Shown: positions 36,600 to 49,622, counted from the first letter of the stretch. The stretch: DNA of 64,000 nucleotides from Dugong dugon (GCA_030035585.1 CM057462.1:142130734-142194733), one strand, 5' to 3'. The notes: generated by a model from the sequence alone, not told the origin. Translations and numbers: made by a program.

Positions 36600-37780
36600 T
36601 TAGTCTTCTCCTAAACTTTGTCCTTTCTTTTTCTCAATTTTATTATATAAAGATTCAAACATACAGCAGAACAAGTGAATAGAATAATGTCCATCCATAT
36701 AGTACTTCCTTATTTGACAATTATTAATATCCTTTCCATATTTTATATATCTATGTAAATATATTTACATGTATATTTACAAATTATATATATATGCATA
36801 TATATGTATATATATATAGTTTGCTGATTCATTTGGACGTAGTTGCAGGCATAAAAACCTTGCACCCCTCAATATTTCAGCCTACATCTCTCCTAAATAA
36901 GAACATTTTTTAACATAACCAAACTTTCATTGTCATACGTAAGGAATTAACAGTTTCTGAACATCCTGAACATTCAATTTTCTCCAATTATTTCAATACT
37001 GTTGTTTATAATTTTGTTGTGAACTAAGACACAATCAAGTTTCATTCATTCCATTCATCTTATTTCTTTAAACTTTTCTTTCATTATGACATCAGCTTTT
37101 TGAACAAATAAGGCTACTAAGGCTAGAATGTCCCACATTCTTTATTTGTATTATTGTTTCCTCATTTCACCATTTAATTTTTTTATCCCTATTTCCTCTA
37201 AAGGAAATTCTATCTAAAGCTTTGAATATGTTCAGTTTAAATATTGTTGTCAAGAGTTCCTTATGGTTCGTGTTGTGTACTTCATCAGTAGGCACATATG
37301 TGAGGTTGCCTCATTATGGCCAATGCTAATTTTGATTACTTGGGCACTGTAAGAAGATCTCATTGCCCATTCCTTCATATACTGTATCGGCCTCAAAAGG
37401 GAGGTAAATCTTAATTGTTTTCTTAAGTCAATTTTCAGTGCAAGACATTGATTGATATGATAATCACTTCCAATGATGGTAAATTAATTCTCTTTTGTCT
37501 TTTTGAAGATGGCACTATTAAGTCATATATTCTAATTTATTTAATGTTTTATAGTCAATTGCTTTCATTATTTTTGTTTTGATGCTCAAATTGCTTCAAA
37601 CATGACTGGAGGAAACCCCTTCAAACTAGCTCTTGTGACTTTTGGCCACTCCCCCATTAGTCCTTGAGTGCCTCCTTGTTTCTGGAAAAACAAGATGTCC
37701 TAGGCTCACCTGTACTTTCTTTGATCTAGTCTTAGAATCAGCCATTTCTTCAATAAAAAATATAATAGATAATATGCATT
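36600..37780 (-). mobile_element. Old L1 3' UTR (L1ME-like), antisense
   Basis: The plus-strand order is TTCAAACATACAGCAGAACA, TAAGAACATTTTTTAACATA, TAGAATGTCCCACATTCTTT, TTGATGCTCAAATTGCTTCA, GGAGGAAACCCCTTCAAACT, TGCCTCCTTGTTTCTGG and GTCTTAGAATCAGCCATTTC. It matches an ancient L1M-class 3' UTR. The subfamily is from memory. Confidence 0.6.
36785..36818. repeat. AT-rich (TA)n stretch
   Basis: Imperfect TA repeats broken by GC, within the old L1 3' UTR. Confidence 0.85.
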
Positions 37781-38239
37781 TTTTTGTATAAGAGGAAGAT
37801 AAATAGGAACTTTATATACTGGTGTACCTCATTTTATTGCGCTTCGCTTTATTGTGCTTCACAGATACTGCGTGTTTTACAAAGTGAAGGTTTGTGGCAA
37901 TCTTGCGACGAGCAAGTCTATTGGTGCCATTTTTCCAACAGCACGTGCTCACTTCTTGTCTCTGTGTTACATTTTGGTAATTCTCGCAATATTTCAAACT
38001 TTTTCATTATTATTATATCAGTAATGGTGATCTGTGATCAGTGATCTTTGATGTTACTGTTGTAACTGTTTTGGGATGCCACCAACTGTGCCCATATAAG
38101 ATAGCAAACTTAATCGATGAATGTTGTGTGTGTTCTGACTGCTCAACCAACTGTTTCCATGTCTCTGTCCCTCTCCTAGGGCCATCATATTCCCTGATAC
38201 TTGAAAATATTGAAATTAGACCAATTAATAACCCTACAA

Positions 38240-40052
38240 TGGCCTCTAAGTGTTCCAGTGAAATGAAGAATAGTATGTCTCTTATTTTAATTCAAAAACT
38301 AACAGTGATTAAGCTTAGTGAGGAAGGCATGTTGAAAGCCAAGGTGGGTTGAAATGTAGGCCTCTTGAGCTAAACATTTAGCCAAACTGTGAATACAAAG
38401 GAAAAGTTCTTGAAGGAAATTAAAAGTGCTACTCCAGTGAACACACAAATGATAAGAAAGTGAAACAGCCTTATTGCTGATATGGAGAGTCTTAGTGATC
38501 TGGATAGAAGACCAAACCAGCCATAACATTCCCTTAAGCCAAAGCCTAATCCAGAGCAAAGCCCTGACTTTCTTCAATTACACAAATGCTGAGAAAAGTG
38601 AGCAAGCTGCAGAAGAAAAGTTGGAAGCTAGCAGAGGTTGGTTCATGAGGTTTAAGGAAAGAAGCCGTCTCCATAACATAAAAGTGCAAGTTGAAGCAGC
38701 AAGTGCTGATGGAGAAGCTGCAGCAAGTTATCCAGAAGATCTAGCTAAGCTAACTGATGAAGGTGGCTACACTAAACAACAGATTTTCAATGTAGATGAA
38801 ACAGCCTTATCTTGGAAGAAGATGACATCTAGGACTTGCATAGCTAGAGAGGAGAAGTCAATGCTCTGCTTCAAAGCTTCAAAGGACAGGTTGACTCTCT
38901 TGATAGGTGTTAATATCGCTGGTGACTTTAAGTTGAAGCCAATGCTCATTTACCATTCTGAAAATCCTAGGGCCCTTAAGAATTAGGCTAAATCTACTCT
39001 GCCTCTGCTCTATGAATGGAACAACAAAGCCTGGATGACAGCACATCTGTATACAACATGATTTACTGAATATTTTAAGCCCACAATTGAGACCTACTGC
39101 TCAAAAAAAAAAAGATTTCTTTCAAGATATTGGAGCCCTAGTGGCACAGTGGTTAAGAGCTTGGCTGCTAACCACAAGATCAGCAGTTGGAATCCACCAG
39201 CTGCTTCTTGGAAACTCTACGGGGTAGTTCTACTCTGTCCTATAGGGTCGCTATGAGTCAGAATAGACTGGATGGCAACAGGTTTTTCAAAATATTACTG
39301 CTCATTGACAATGCACCTGTCACCCAAAAGCTTTGATGGAGATATGCAATGAGATTAATGTTGTTTTCATGCCTGCTAACACAACATCCATTCTGCAGCC
39401 CATGTATCAACAAGTAATTTTGACTTTCAAGTCTCATTACTTAAGAAATACATTTTATAAGGCTACAGCTGCCATACATAGTGATTCCACTGATGGATAT
39501 GCACAAAATAAATTGAAAGCCTTCTGGAAAGGACTCACCATTCTAGATGCCATCAAGAACATATGTGATTCATGGGAGGAGGTCAAAATATCAACATTAA
39601 CAGGAGTTTGGAAGAAGTTAACTCCAAGTCTCATGGGTGACTTTGAGGGGTTCAAGACTTCAGTGGAGGAAGTAACTGCAGATGTGGTGGAAATACCAAG
39701 AGAACTAGAATTAGAAGTGGAGTCTGAAGATGTGACTGAATTGCTGCAATCTCATTAGAAAACTTTTAATGAACAAGGAGTTGCTGCTTATGGATGAGCA
39801 AAGAAAGTGGTTTCTTGAGATGGAATCTACTCCTGGTGAAAATGCTGTGAACATTGTTGAAATGACAGCAAAGGATTTAGAATATTACCTAGACTTAGTT
39901 GATAAAGCAGCAGCAGGGTTTAAGAAGATTGACTCCAAATTTGAAAGAAGTTCTACTGTGGGTAAAATGCTATCAAACAGCATCTCATGCTACAGAGAAA
40001 TCTTTTGTGAAAGGAAGAGTCAATCAATGTGGCAAACTTCATTGTTATTTTA
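38240..40052 (+). pseudogene. Tigger1 transposase (CENP-B-like, DDD), inactivated
   Basis: The transposase has an N-terminal CENP-B-type DNA-binding region (MASKCSSEMKNSMSLILIQK at ~38240) and a pogo-type catalytic domain. The first catalytic Asp lies in [18 protein letters not shown] (38.78-38.83 kb), the second in [12 protein letters not shown] (39.30 kb). The third, normally in an LQPMDQGV motif, reads LQPMYQQV (39.40 kb), so Asp is replaced by Tyr. Further open parts are at 38474-38986, 39333-39758 and 39769-40053. Stops, frameshifts and a SINE between the first and second catalytic Asp also break it. Confidence 0.92.
39132..39285 (+). mobile_element. AfroSINE (short subtype) in Tigger1
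   Basis: GGAGCCCTAGTGGCACAGTG head and GGGTCGCTATGAGTCAGAAT near the 3' end. Duplication TTCAAGATATT at 39121-39131 against TTCAAAATATT at 39286-39296. It sits inside the transposase catalytic domain. Confidence 0.94.
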
Positions 40053-40678
40053 AGAAATTGTCACAGCCACCCCAACCTTCAGCAACCACCACCCTGATCA
40101 GTTAGCAGCCATCAGCATCAAGGCAAAAGTCCTCCATCAGCAAAAAAATTATGACTCGCTGTAGGCTCAGATGATGGTTAGAATTTTTAGCAAGAAAGTA
40201 TTTTCTAATTAAGGTATGTGCATTGTGCTTTTTAGACATAATGCTATTACACACATTATAGACTACAATGAAGTGTAAACATAACTTTTATCTGCACTGG
40301 GAAACCAAAAAAGTCATGTGACTCACTTTATTGTGATATTCACTTTATTGAGGTGGTCTGGAACCAAACCTCAATATCTCTGAGTTATGCCTGTATACGT
40401 ATCTGCTTATTTATGCAAAAAAAAATTGTAATGAAAAACTGTAAACCAGTTTAAAAAAGTAATCTAAAGATAGGCAGGGAAAATAAGGTGGAAGGTATAG
40501 GAACGAGAGCAAGACTTTTCTTAACATGTATTTTTATATAGTTTTGTCTTTTGAACAATATGCATATTTTACATATCCAAATAAAGAAATTAACTAGAGG
40601 GAAAAGAGAAAGGATAGCAAACATAACATTAAAAACACCTTGAAAGAAATCAATAATTCTATATCAAATTGGTAACAT

Positions 40679-40792
40679 GTTGTTAGGTTCTGTTGAGTCA
40701 GCTCTGACTCATAGTTACTTTATGTATAACCTCATGTATAACAGAACAAAATGTTGCCTGGTCCTATACCATCCTCACAATCATCACTATGT
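40679..40792 (-). mobile_element. 5'-truncated RTE, 3' end only
   Basis: About 114 bp of RTE 3' end (TTGTTAGGTTCTGTTGAGTC, GTTGCCTGGTCCTATACCAT). A perfect 10-bp duplication TTGGTAACAT lies at 40669-40678 and 40793-40802. Confidence 0.93.
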
Positions 40793-40802
40793 TTGGTAAC
40801 AT

Positions 40803-41293
40803 AACTGTCTTGAAATATGTCTGCAAATTCTTTGGTACTCTTCTCTTCAAAAGGTGGAGTCTAATTACCCTTTTATTGAATATGAGTTGGCTTTAGTGAC
40901 TTGCTTCTAATGAATAATATATGGAGGAAGAGGCTGAATCGTAAAATCTGTTACAGCTTCCGTCTGGTTCTTTGTCTCAGCACATGCACTATTGAGGCCT
41001 GAGCCATCAACTAAAAAGTTTAACTACTTTTCTGTGCGCCACTGTGAGGTAAGGAAGCCAAGCAGCCAATGGTGAGGCTACATATAGTATCTCAGCCAAC
41101 AGCTAGCATCAACCACCAGAAATGATTGTAATGAGACTTTTATGAATCCAGACCCAAGCTATTTAGTCTTCCCAGATACATTGCACTGAAAACAGACAAG
41201 TTGATTTATGGGCAAAGTAAATGATTTTTTGTTCTGTTTTAAGACACTAATTTTGGGGTGGTTGGTAATACAACAGTAGATAACTGGAACAAA
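40803..41293 (-). mobile_element. MLT1-type LTR
   Basis: In plus-strand order: GTCTGCAAATTCTTTGGTAC, GAGTTGGCTTTAGTGACTTG, CAGCCAACAGCTAGCATCAA and TTTTGGGGTGGTTGGTAATAC, then AACAGTAGATAACTGGAAC-A. This is an antisense MLT1 LTR whose 5' end is at 41293. The RTE fragment at 40679 borders it. Confidence 0.8.
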
Positions 41294-42854
41294 AAAACAA
41301 ACAAAATAATTATTTAATATAGCTTCTGTACACAGAACTCCACCTATACATCTTAAGAAAAATATATTCTAAGAACAAGAAGAATAACGAGGAAATCTTA
41401 CATTTCATTCTATGTATTAGTGATGAAAAATATTAACTAAATAATTTAATTTTAATAGGCAGTAAAGTTTGTAATGTAAGAGTAAAGCTAAAAGTGTAAT
41501 ATCAAACAATTCTCTTAAAATGCTGCAATATTATGTTTGAATTTCAAATATGAATATGGACTTATTTTTATGTACATACATGCATATACACACTCACACA
41601 CATATATACATTTCCTACAGCTATTATCTGAGATGATCAAGCAGCAATGACATCCCAGATGTAATTAGTGCTCCTAGCACCCAGAAATTATACTCTAAAT
41701 ACAATTTTTCACAAACTGTGATGTGTTTTTAAATCAACCCAATTCACACAAGTGATTTGTTCCTGGGAAGTCATTAAATGGGTATGATGGACACTTTCCT
41801 CTTCCCACTAAAAGTTTCAATGGCTCTTTCACTTTGCTTTTACTCAAATTCCTGTTTTTAACTCATTTCAGGTCTGTCTAGCTTCAGACTATATCCAACT
41901 GCGTTCACTACCTTTTGACTTGACCATGAACTTTTTTTTCTGGTTTTTATTCTTGATGTTATCTAGTGTCTATACACGTTACTGGATATTACATAAGACT
42001 TATATGTCACCTTCACTGATTCTAAGATATGCAGACATAGGCATTTTATTTCTTCATTTTGCTTTCTTTGTGTCAAATGATCTTGCTCCAAAAAAAAAGG
42101 ACTCATTAGCAATGATAATGTGGTTAAAAGGAACTGTCTATAGGCTATAAACAAGAAGTCCAGTAGGCTACAAGATGACCTGGTATAAAGAGTTCACCCA
42201 CTAGAGAAAATTGTATAAAAAATTTAGAGCTGAGATGTACAAAAACAGGGCAGAGGAGGCAGAGGCAGATTAGAGAAAAGGCAAGATTTGCGGAAAAGGA
42301 AATATACGGAGAGTAGATTTAGAAAAATTCCAAGGCAAAAGTTGCTGGGTCCTGAGGTCACTCGAGAAGTAAGCACTTGATGTCCACTTGAAAAGTGGAT
42401 TGGGCCACTAGAGCTGCTGCTGAGTTAGTGTAATTACTGCTGAGCCACTACAATTCCTGTTGAGTCCAAAATAGCCAAGCAATGACTACTGCTTTGTCTC
42501 TTCATTAGTACTGACTCCATGACTCAATATGCTTTTCTTTGTTTCCTTACATTTTTGTCTTCATGTACCACAAACCACCACCACTGGAAATAAGTTGGAT
42601 ATATCTTTTTTCATTGCAACCTGGAAGACTGTATCTAAAACAAACTCCTCCATACACTCTGGTTTTAATTACTTTCAGTTGCTACAGGTGTCCTATGCTG
42701 CCTGTTTCAGAACTAAAAACTGGATACTCATCTCCCTAAGGCTGGCCTCGAAGAGAGGAGATATGATACTTTCATTAAGTTATTAAATACTTATCAAGGA
42801 ACTAATAATATTCCAGGTGCTTTGCTCTGTGGATGATATAACCTCTGTCTAATA
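41294..42854. other. No gene recognised
   Basis: AT-rich, with a CA-rich patch near 41.58-41.61 kb and no long coding frame. Short frames near 41.92-42.15 and 42.53-42.79 kb look like chance. Confidence 0.45.
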
Positions 42855-43045
42855 GAGGTTGCTGTTGTTAGGTGCTGTCAAATCAGTTCCAACTCATAGC
42901 AACACTATGTACAACAGAACAAAAAACTGCCCTGTCCTGCGCTATCTTCACAATTGTTGTTATGTTTGAGCACATTGTTGCAGCCACTATGTCAATCTAT
43001 CTCACTGAGGATCTTCCTCTTTTCCTCTAACCCTCTACTTTACCA

Positions 43046-43268
43046 CAGGGCTTCAAATCTGTTCCTTCTGTTCGAACTCCTGCTGAGAATTTGCATTTCT
43101 AACAAGTTCCCAGGAGGTTATACATAAGAATCACCTGGGGAGCTTGTTAAAATGTAGATTATGATTTAGTATTTCTGGCGTGGAAATGCAAATTCTCAGC
43201 AGGGAACTTGCTAGAAACACAAATTCTCAGCAGAGGCTCAAACTGGAACAAACCAGTTTGAAACCCTG
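43046..43268 (+). mobile_element. Non-autonomous hAT (MER5/Charlie-like) element in RTE
   Basis: 223 bp. Ends CAGGGCTTCAAATCTGTTCC and, on the other strand, CAGGGTTTCAAACTGGTTTG are imperfect inverted termini. A perfect 8-bp duplication CTTTACCA at 43038-43045 and 43269-43276 is the hAT signature. Inside, AGAATCACCTGGGGAGCTTG and GAATTTGCATTTCTAAC resemble Charlie-type non-autonomous elements. A perfect 21-bp inverted repeat lies at 43079-43099 and 43183-43203. Removing it restores continuous RTE sequence. Confidence 0.88.
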
Positions 43269-43731
43269 CTTTACCAAGCATGATGTCCTTCTCCAGGGAC
43301 TAGTCCCTCCTGATAACATATCCAAAGTACATGAGACAAAGTCTCCTCATCCTCCCTTCTAAGGAGCATTCTGGCTGTACTTTTTCAGAGACAGATTTGT
43401 TTGTTCTTCTAGCAGTCCACGGTATATTCAATATTCTTTGCCAATATCATCATTCAAATGCATCGATTCTTCTTCAGCCTTTCTTATTCATGTCCCACTT
43501 TCACGTGTGTATGAAGTGACTGAAGTACTATGGCTTGGGTCAGGTACACCTTAGTCCTCAAAACGATGTTTTTGCTTTTTAACACCTTAAAGAGGTCTTT
43601 TGCAGCAGATTTGCCCAGTGAAATACATTGTTTGATTTCTCAGCTACTGCTTCCATGGACATTGATTATGGATCCAAGTAAAATTAAATCCTTGACAGCT
43701 TCAATATTTTCTCCATTTATCATGATGTTGC

Positions 43732-44480
43732 TTACTGGTCCATTGTGAGGATTTTTGTTTTCTTTCTGTTGAGGTGTAATCCATCCTGAAGGCTGTAATC
43801 CTTGATCTTCATTAGTAAGTGCTTAAAGTCCTCTTCACTTTCAGCAAGCAAGGTTGTGTCATCTGCATAAGCCAGGTAGTTAATGAATCTTCCTCCAACG
43901 CTGATGCTGTGTTCTTCTTCATATTGTCCATGTTTTGGGATTATTTGCTTAGCAAACAGATTGAATAAGTATGGTGAAAAGATACAACCCTGACACACAC
44001 CTTTCCTGACTTTAAACCACAGAGTATCCCCTTGTTCTGTTCGAATGACTGCCTCTTGATCTATGTACAGGTTCCTCATGAGTACAGTTAAGTGTTCTGG
44101 AATTTCCATTCTTTGCAATGTTATCTATAATTTGTTATGACCCACACAGGCGAATTTCTTTGCATAGTCAACAAAACTCAGATAAACACCTTTCTGGTAT
44201 TCTCTGCTTTCAGCCAAGATCCATCTGACATCAGTAATGATATCCCTCATTCCATGTCCTCTTCTATATTTCTAGCAGTTCCTGTAGATGTACTGCTGCA
44301 ATTGTTTTGAATTATATTCAGCAAAATTTTGCTTGCATGTGATATTAATGATATTGTTCCATAATTTCTGCATTCTGTTGCAACACCTTTCTTTGGAATA
44401 GGCATAAATATAGATCTCTTCCAATTTACTAGGCACAGACAAGTGAGCCCTTCCATCATTGCATCCATTGGTTGAAACAT
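43732..44480 (-). pseudogene. RTE reverse transcriptase remnant with YADD
   Basis: The frame at 43732-44118 (128 codons) keeps the RT core: FKVRKGVCQGCIFSPYLFNL and FINYLAYADDTTLLAESEED, including the catalytic YADD. An upstream part at 44247-44480 has FMPIPKKGVATECRNYGTIS. Frames are separated by stops, and the upstream region is cut by L1-C. This is the best-preserved RTE active site in the window but is not a complete gene. Confidence 0.87.
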
Positions 44481-45831
44481 CTTAATTGGTATTTCATCAA
44501 TTCCTGGAGCTTTGTTTTATGCCAATGCCTTCAGTGCAGCTTGGACTTCTTCCTTCAATACCTTTGGTTCTTGATCATATGCCACCTCCTGAAATGGTTG
44601 AACATTGACCAATTCTTTTTGGTACAGTAACTCTGTGTATTCCTTCCATCTTCTTTTTTTATTTTTAATATATTTTATTGTACTTCAGGTGAAGGCTTAC
44701 AGAACAAATAGTTTCTCATGAAACAGTAGTACACATGTTGTTTTATGACATTGGTTAACAACCCCACAACATATCAACCCTCTAACTTCTCAACCTTTGT
44801 TTTTTTTTTGGTGAAAATACACATAGCCAAAGATATACCGTTTCAAGAATTTCTGCATGCACAGTTCAGTGACATTACCTTCACTCTTCCAATTGTGCTG
44901 TTATTCTCACTTAAGATGAAGGCTTACAGAACAAAATAGTTTCTCATTTAACAGTTACTACAAATGTTGCCCTATGACAATGGTTAACAGTCTCACAACA
45001 CATCAACAATATCCTTACTCAACCTTGGGTTCCCTATCACCAGCTTCCTTGTCCCCTTCTGCTTTCAGGCCCTTGTCACTAGACTCCTGTACCTCGTTAG
45101 TCTCATTTGGTTTTACGGGGCTGTTCACTACCAGGCTGAACAGTGAACCTCAGAGGTAACTTCACCACTGAGCTAAAAGGGTGTCTGGGGGCAATACTCT
45201 CGGGGTTTCTCCAGTCTTCTTTAGGCCAGTAATCTGGTCTTTTTTTGTGAATTACAATTATGCTCTACATCCTTCTTCAGCTCTGTCCAGAACCCTCTGT
45301 TGTGATCCTGGTCAGAGCAGTCAGTGGTGGTAGCTGGGTACCATCTAGCTGTACTGGACTCAGTCTGGTGGAGGCCTTGGTAGCTGTGGACAGTTAGTCC
45401 TTCGGACCAATCTTTTCCTTGTATCCTGTTCTCTTCATTCTCCCTTGCTCCTGAAGGGGTGAGACCAGTGGAGTATCTTAGATGGCCGCTCACAGGTTTT
45501 AAGACCAAGACACGACTCACCAAGGTAGAATGAAGAGCACTGTTTTTTATAAGCTGTGTCATGCCAATTGAGCTAGATGTTCCCCAAGACCATGGTCCCG
45601 ACAGCCCTCTGCCCAGCAAATCAGTCCCTCAGGGAGTTTGGATGTGTCTCTGGGGCTTCCATGACCTTTCCTTGTACAGGTGTGCTGGTTTCCCCTGTAT
45701 TGTGTACTGTCTCACCCTTCACCCAAGATACCACTTACCTATTGCCTATTTACTATTTCACCCCCATCCCTCCCATCCCTGGTAACCAACAAAGATTGTT
45801 ACATTGTGTGTGTGAACTTTTTCATGGGTTT

Positions 45832-48800
45832 TTACAATAGAGGTCTCATACAATATTTGTCCTTTTGTGATTGACTTATTTCACTCAGCATAATGTCCTC
45901 CAGTTTCATCCATGTTATGTGATGCTTCACAGATTCATTGTTGTTCTTTCTCATTGCATAGTACTCCATTGTGTATATGTACCATAGTTTGTTTATTCAT
46001 TCATCTGTTGATGGACATCTAGGTTGCTTCCATCGTTTTGCTATTGTGAACAATGCTGCCATGAACATAGGTGTGCATATGTCTATTCGAGTGACGACTC
46101 TTATTTCTCTAGGATATATTCCTAGGAGTGGGATGGCTGGATTGAATGGTATGTCTATTTCTAGCTTTCTGAGGAAACGCCATATCATCTTCCAAAATGT
46201 TTGTATCATTTTGCATTCCCACCAGCAGTGCATAAGAGTTCTGATCTCCCTGCAGACCCTCCAACATTTGTTATTTCCAGTGTTTTTCATTCGTACCAGT
46301 AATGTCGGGGTGAGATGCTATCACACTGTGGTTTTAATTTGCATTTCTCTAATGGCTAGTGATCGCGAGCATTTCCTCATGTGTCTGTTGGCCATTTGAA
46401 TGTCTTCTTTGGTGAAGTGTCTGTTCATTTCCTTTGCCCATTTTTTGATAGGATTATTTGTCTTTTTGTTGTAGAGGTGTCGGATTTTCTTGTAGATGAT
46501 GGAGATTAGACTTTTGTCTGACTTGTACTGTCCAAAAATTTTTTCCCAGTCTGTAGGTTCTCTTTTGACTCTTTTGATGAAGTCTTTTGAAGAGCATAGG
46601 TGTTTGATTTTTTAGAAGATCCCAGTTATCTAGCTTATCTGTTGGGGTTTGTGCATTGATGGTTATTGTTTGTATCCTGTTAAAGCCATGTATTAAGGCC
46701 TGTAGTGTTGGTCCTATTTTTTCTTCTATGAACTTTATAGTTTTAGGCTTTATATTCAGGTCTTTGATCCATTTTGAAGTAATGGTGTGAGGTATGGGTC
46801 CTGTTTCATTTTTTTGCAAATGGATATCCAGTTTTGCCTGCACCATTTGTTAAAAAGACTGTCATTTCCCCATGTGATGGACTTTGGGCTCTTGTCAAAC
46901 ATCAGGTGAAAGTAGGTGGATGGATTTACATCTGGGTTCTCAATTCTGTTCCATTGGTCAGTGTATCTGTCGTTGTACCAGTACCAGGCTGTTTTGACTA
47001 CTATAACTGTAGAGTAGGTTCTGAAGTCAGGTAGTGTGAGTCCTCCAACTTTATTCTTCTTCTTCAGTAGTGCTTTACTTATTCGGGGATTCTTCCCTTT
47101 CCATATCAAGTTAATGATTTGTTTTTCCATCTCTTTGAAGAATGTTGTTGGTATTGGGTTTGGGATTGCATTGTATTTGTAAATTGCTTTGGGTAGAATT
47201 GCCATTTTCACAATGTTGAGTCTGCCTATCCATGAGCATGGTATGTTTTTTCATTTATGTAGGTCCCATTCGGTTTCATGCAGTAGTGTTTTGTAGTTTT
47301 CTTTGTATAGGTCTTTTACATCCCAGGTCAGATTTATTCCTAAGTATTTTATCTTTTTAGGGGCTATTGAAAATGGTATTGTTTTCCTGATTTCCTTTTC
47401 ATTGTTCTCCTTACTGGTGTATAGGAATCCAACAGATTTTTGAATGTTTATCTTGTATCTTGCTCCTCTGCTGAATCTTTCTATTTGTTCTGGTAGATTT
47501 CTCGTGGAGTCTTTAGGGTATAGTATCATATCATCTGCAAACAGGGACAGTTTAACTTCTTCATTACCAATTTGGATGCCCTTGATTTCTTTTTCTTGCC
47601 TTATTGCTCTAGCTAGAACTTGCAGCACAATCTTAAATAGGAGTGGTGATAAAGGGCATCCTTGTCTTGTTCCTGTTTTCAAGGGGAATGTTTTCAGCCT
47701 CTCTCCATTAAGAATGATGTTGGCTGTGGGTTTTGCGTAGATGCCCTTTACTATGTTGACAAATTTCTCTTCTATACCTATTTTATTAAGAGTTTTTATC
47801 AGGAATGGGTGTTGGACTTTGTCAAATGCCTTTTCTGCATCAATTGAGATGATCATGTGATTCTTTTCTTTCCTTTTATTTATGTGGTGGATTACGTTGA
47901 TTGATTTTCTAATGTTGAACCATCCTTGCATACCTGGTATGAATCCTCCTTGGTTGTGGTGTATTATTTTTTTCATATGATGCTGAATTCTGTTGGCTAG
48001 AATTTTGTTCAGAATTTTTGCATCTATATTCATGAGAGATATTGGTCTGTAATTTTCTTTTTTTGGTGACGTCTTTGCCTGGTTTTGGTATCAGCGTTAT
48101 GCTGGCTTCATAGAATGAATTTGGAAGTGTTGCTTCCTCTTCTATGCTCTGAAATAGCTTGAGTAGTACTGGTACAAGCTCTTCTGTAAATGTTTTGTAG
48201 AATTCTCCAGTGAAGCCATCTGGGCCAAGGCTTTTTTTGGTTGGGAGTCTTTTATTATCTTTTCAATCTGTTCTCTTGTTATGGGTCTGTTCAGATTTTC
48301 AACATCACTTTGTTGTAGTTTGGGTAGGCTGTGTGTTTCTAGAAATTTATCCATTTCCTCTAGGTTTTCAAATTTGTTGGAGTATAGTTTTTCATAATAT
48401 TCTGTTATAATCCTTTTTATTTCAGTCGGGTCTGTTGTAATGTCCCCCATTTCATTTCTTATTAGGGTTTTTTGTGTCCTCTCCTGTTTTTGTTTTGTCA
48501 GTCTGGCCAGTGGTTTGTCGATTTTGTTGATTCTTTCAAAGAACCAACTTTTGGTTTGTCGATTCTTTCTATTGTTTTTCTGTTCTCTATTTCATTTATC
48601 TCTGCTCTGATCTTTACTATTTCCATTCTTCCGGTGGTTGTGGGGTTTTTTTGCTGTTCTCTTTCTATTTGTTTGAGTTGTGTAGTTAAGCTTTTGATTT
48701 TATCCCTTTCTTCTTTTTTGATATGTGCATCTATTGCTATAAATTGTCCTCTGAGGACTGCCTTTGCTGTGTCCCAAAGGTTTTGGTATGATGTGTTTTC

Positions 48801-49622
48801 ATTCTCATTTGATTCTACGAATTTTTTGATTCCATCTCTGATTTCTTCTACTACCCACTGATGTGCAAGCAGGGTATTATTCAGTTTCCATGTAGTTGAA
48901 TTTTTTTCCTTGCTCTTTCTATTGTTAATTTCTACCTTGATGGCATTGTGGTCAGAGAATATACTTTGAATTATCTTGTTGAGGATTGCTCTGTGGCCTA
49001 AGATGTGGTCTATTCTAGAGAACGTTCCATGTGCATTGGAAAAAAATTTGTACTTTGCAGCTGTTGGATGGAGTTTTCTATATATGTCTATGAGGTCAAG
49101 TTGGCTGATTGTGTCCTTTAGGTCTTCTGTATCTTTGCTGAGTTTCTTCTTAGTTGTTCTGTCCTTTACTGAGAGTGGTGTGTTGAAGTCTCCTACTATT
49201 ATTGTGGAACTGTCAATTTCTCTTTTCAGTGTTGTTAGAGTTTGTTTTATGTATTTTGGAGCCCTGTCATTGGGAGCATAGATGTTTATTATGGTTATGT
49301 TTTCATGATGGATCATCCCCTTAATCATTATATAGTGTCCTTCCTTGTCATTTATGGTAGATTTTGTTTTATAGTCTATTTTATCTGAGATTAGAATTGC
49401 CACTCCTGCTCTTTTTTGATAGTTGTTAGCTTGATATATTTTTTGCCAACCTTTGACTTTTAATAAATTCACATCTTTGTTTCTAAGGTGTGTCTCTTGT
49501 AGACAGCATACTGATGGATCCTGTTCTCTTATCCATTCTGTCACTCTCAGTCTCTTTATGGGTGCATTGAGTCCATTTACATTTATTGTAATTATTGATA
49601 GATGTGAGTTTGATGCTGTCAT
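45832..49622 (-). pseudogene. L1-C ORF2, frameshifted
   Basis: The endonuclease and part of the linker are open for 374 codons (48498-49622), with the same active-site blocks as L1-B ([30 protein letters not shown]). Then come 48142-48450, the RT block 47251-48033 (260 codons; [35 protein letters not shown]), 46756-47211, 46454-46846 and the C-terminal Cys/His block 45997-46290 ([20 protein letters not shown]). About five frame changes. It keeps the conserved Pro in RQGCPLSP that L1-B has lost. In the Cys motif the CX3CX7HX4C spacing is preserved. Confidence 0.93.

Larger units (their letters stand above)
37819..40392 (+). mobile_element. Tigger1 DNA transposon, full length, dead
   Basis: The left end CTGGTGTACCTCATTTTATTG and the right end with GAGTTATGCCTG are the Tigger1 inverted termini, flanked by TA target duplications (37817-37818, 40393-40394). 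Without the AfroSINE and its duplication the length is about 2.41 kb, matching an autonomous Tigger1. A pogo/Tc1-mariner superfamily element that moved by cut and paste. Confidence 0.93.
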
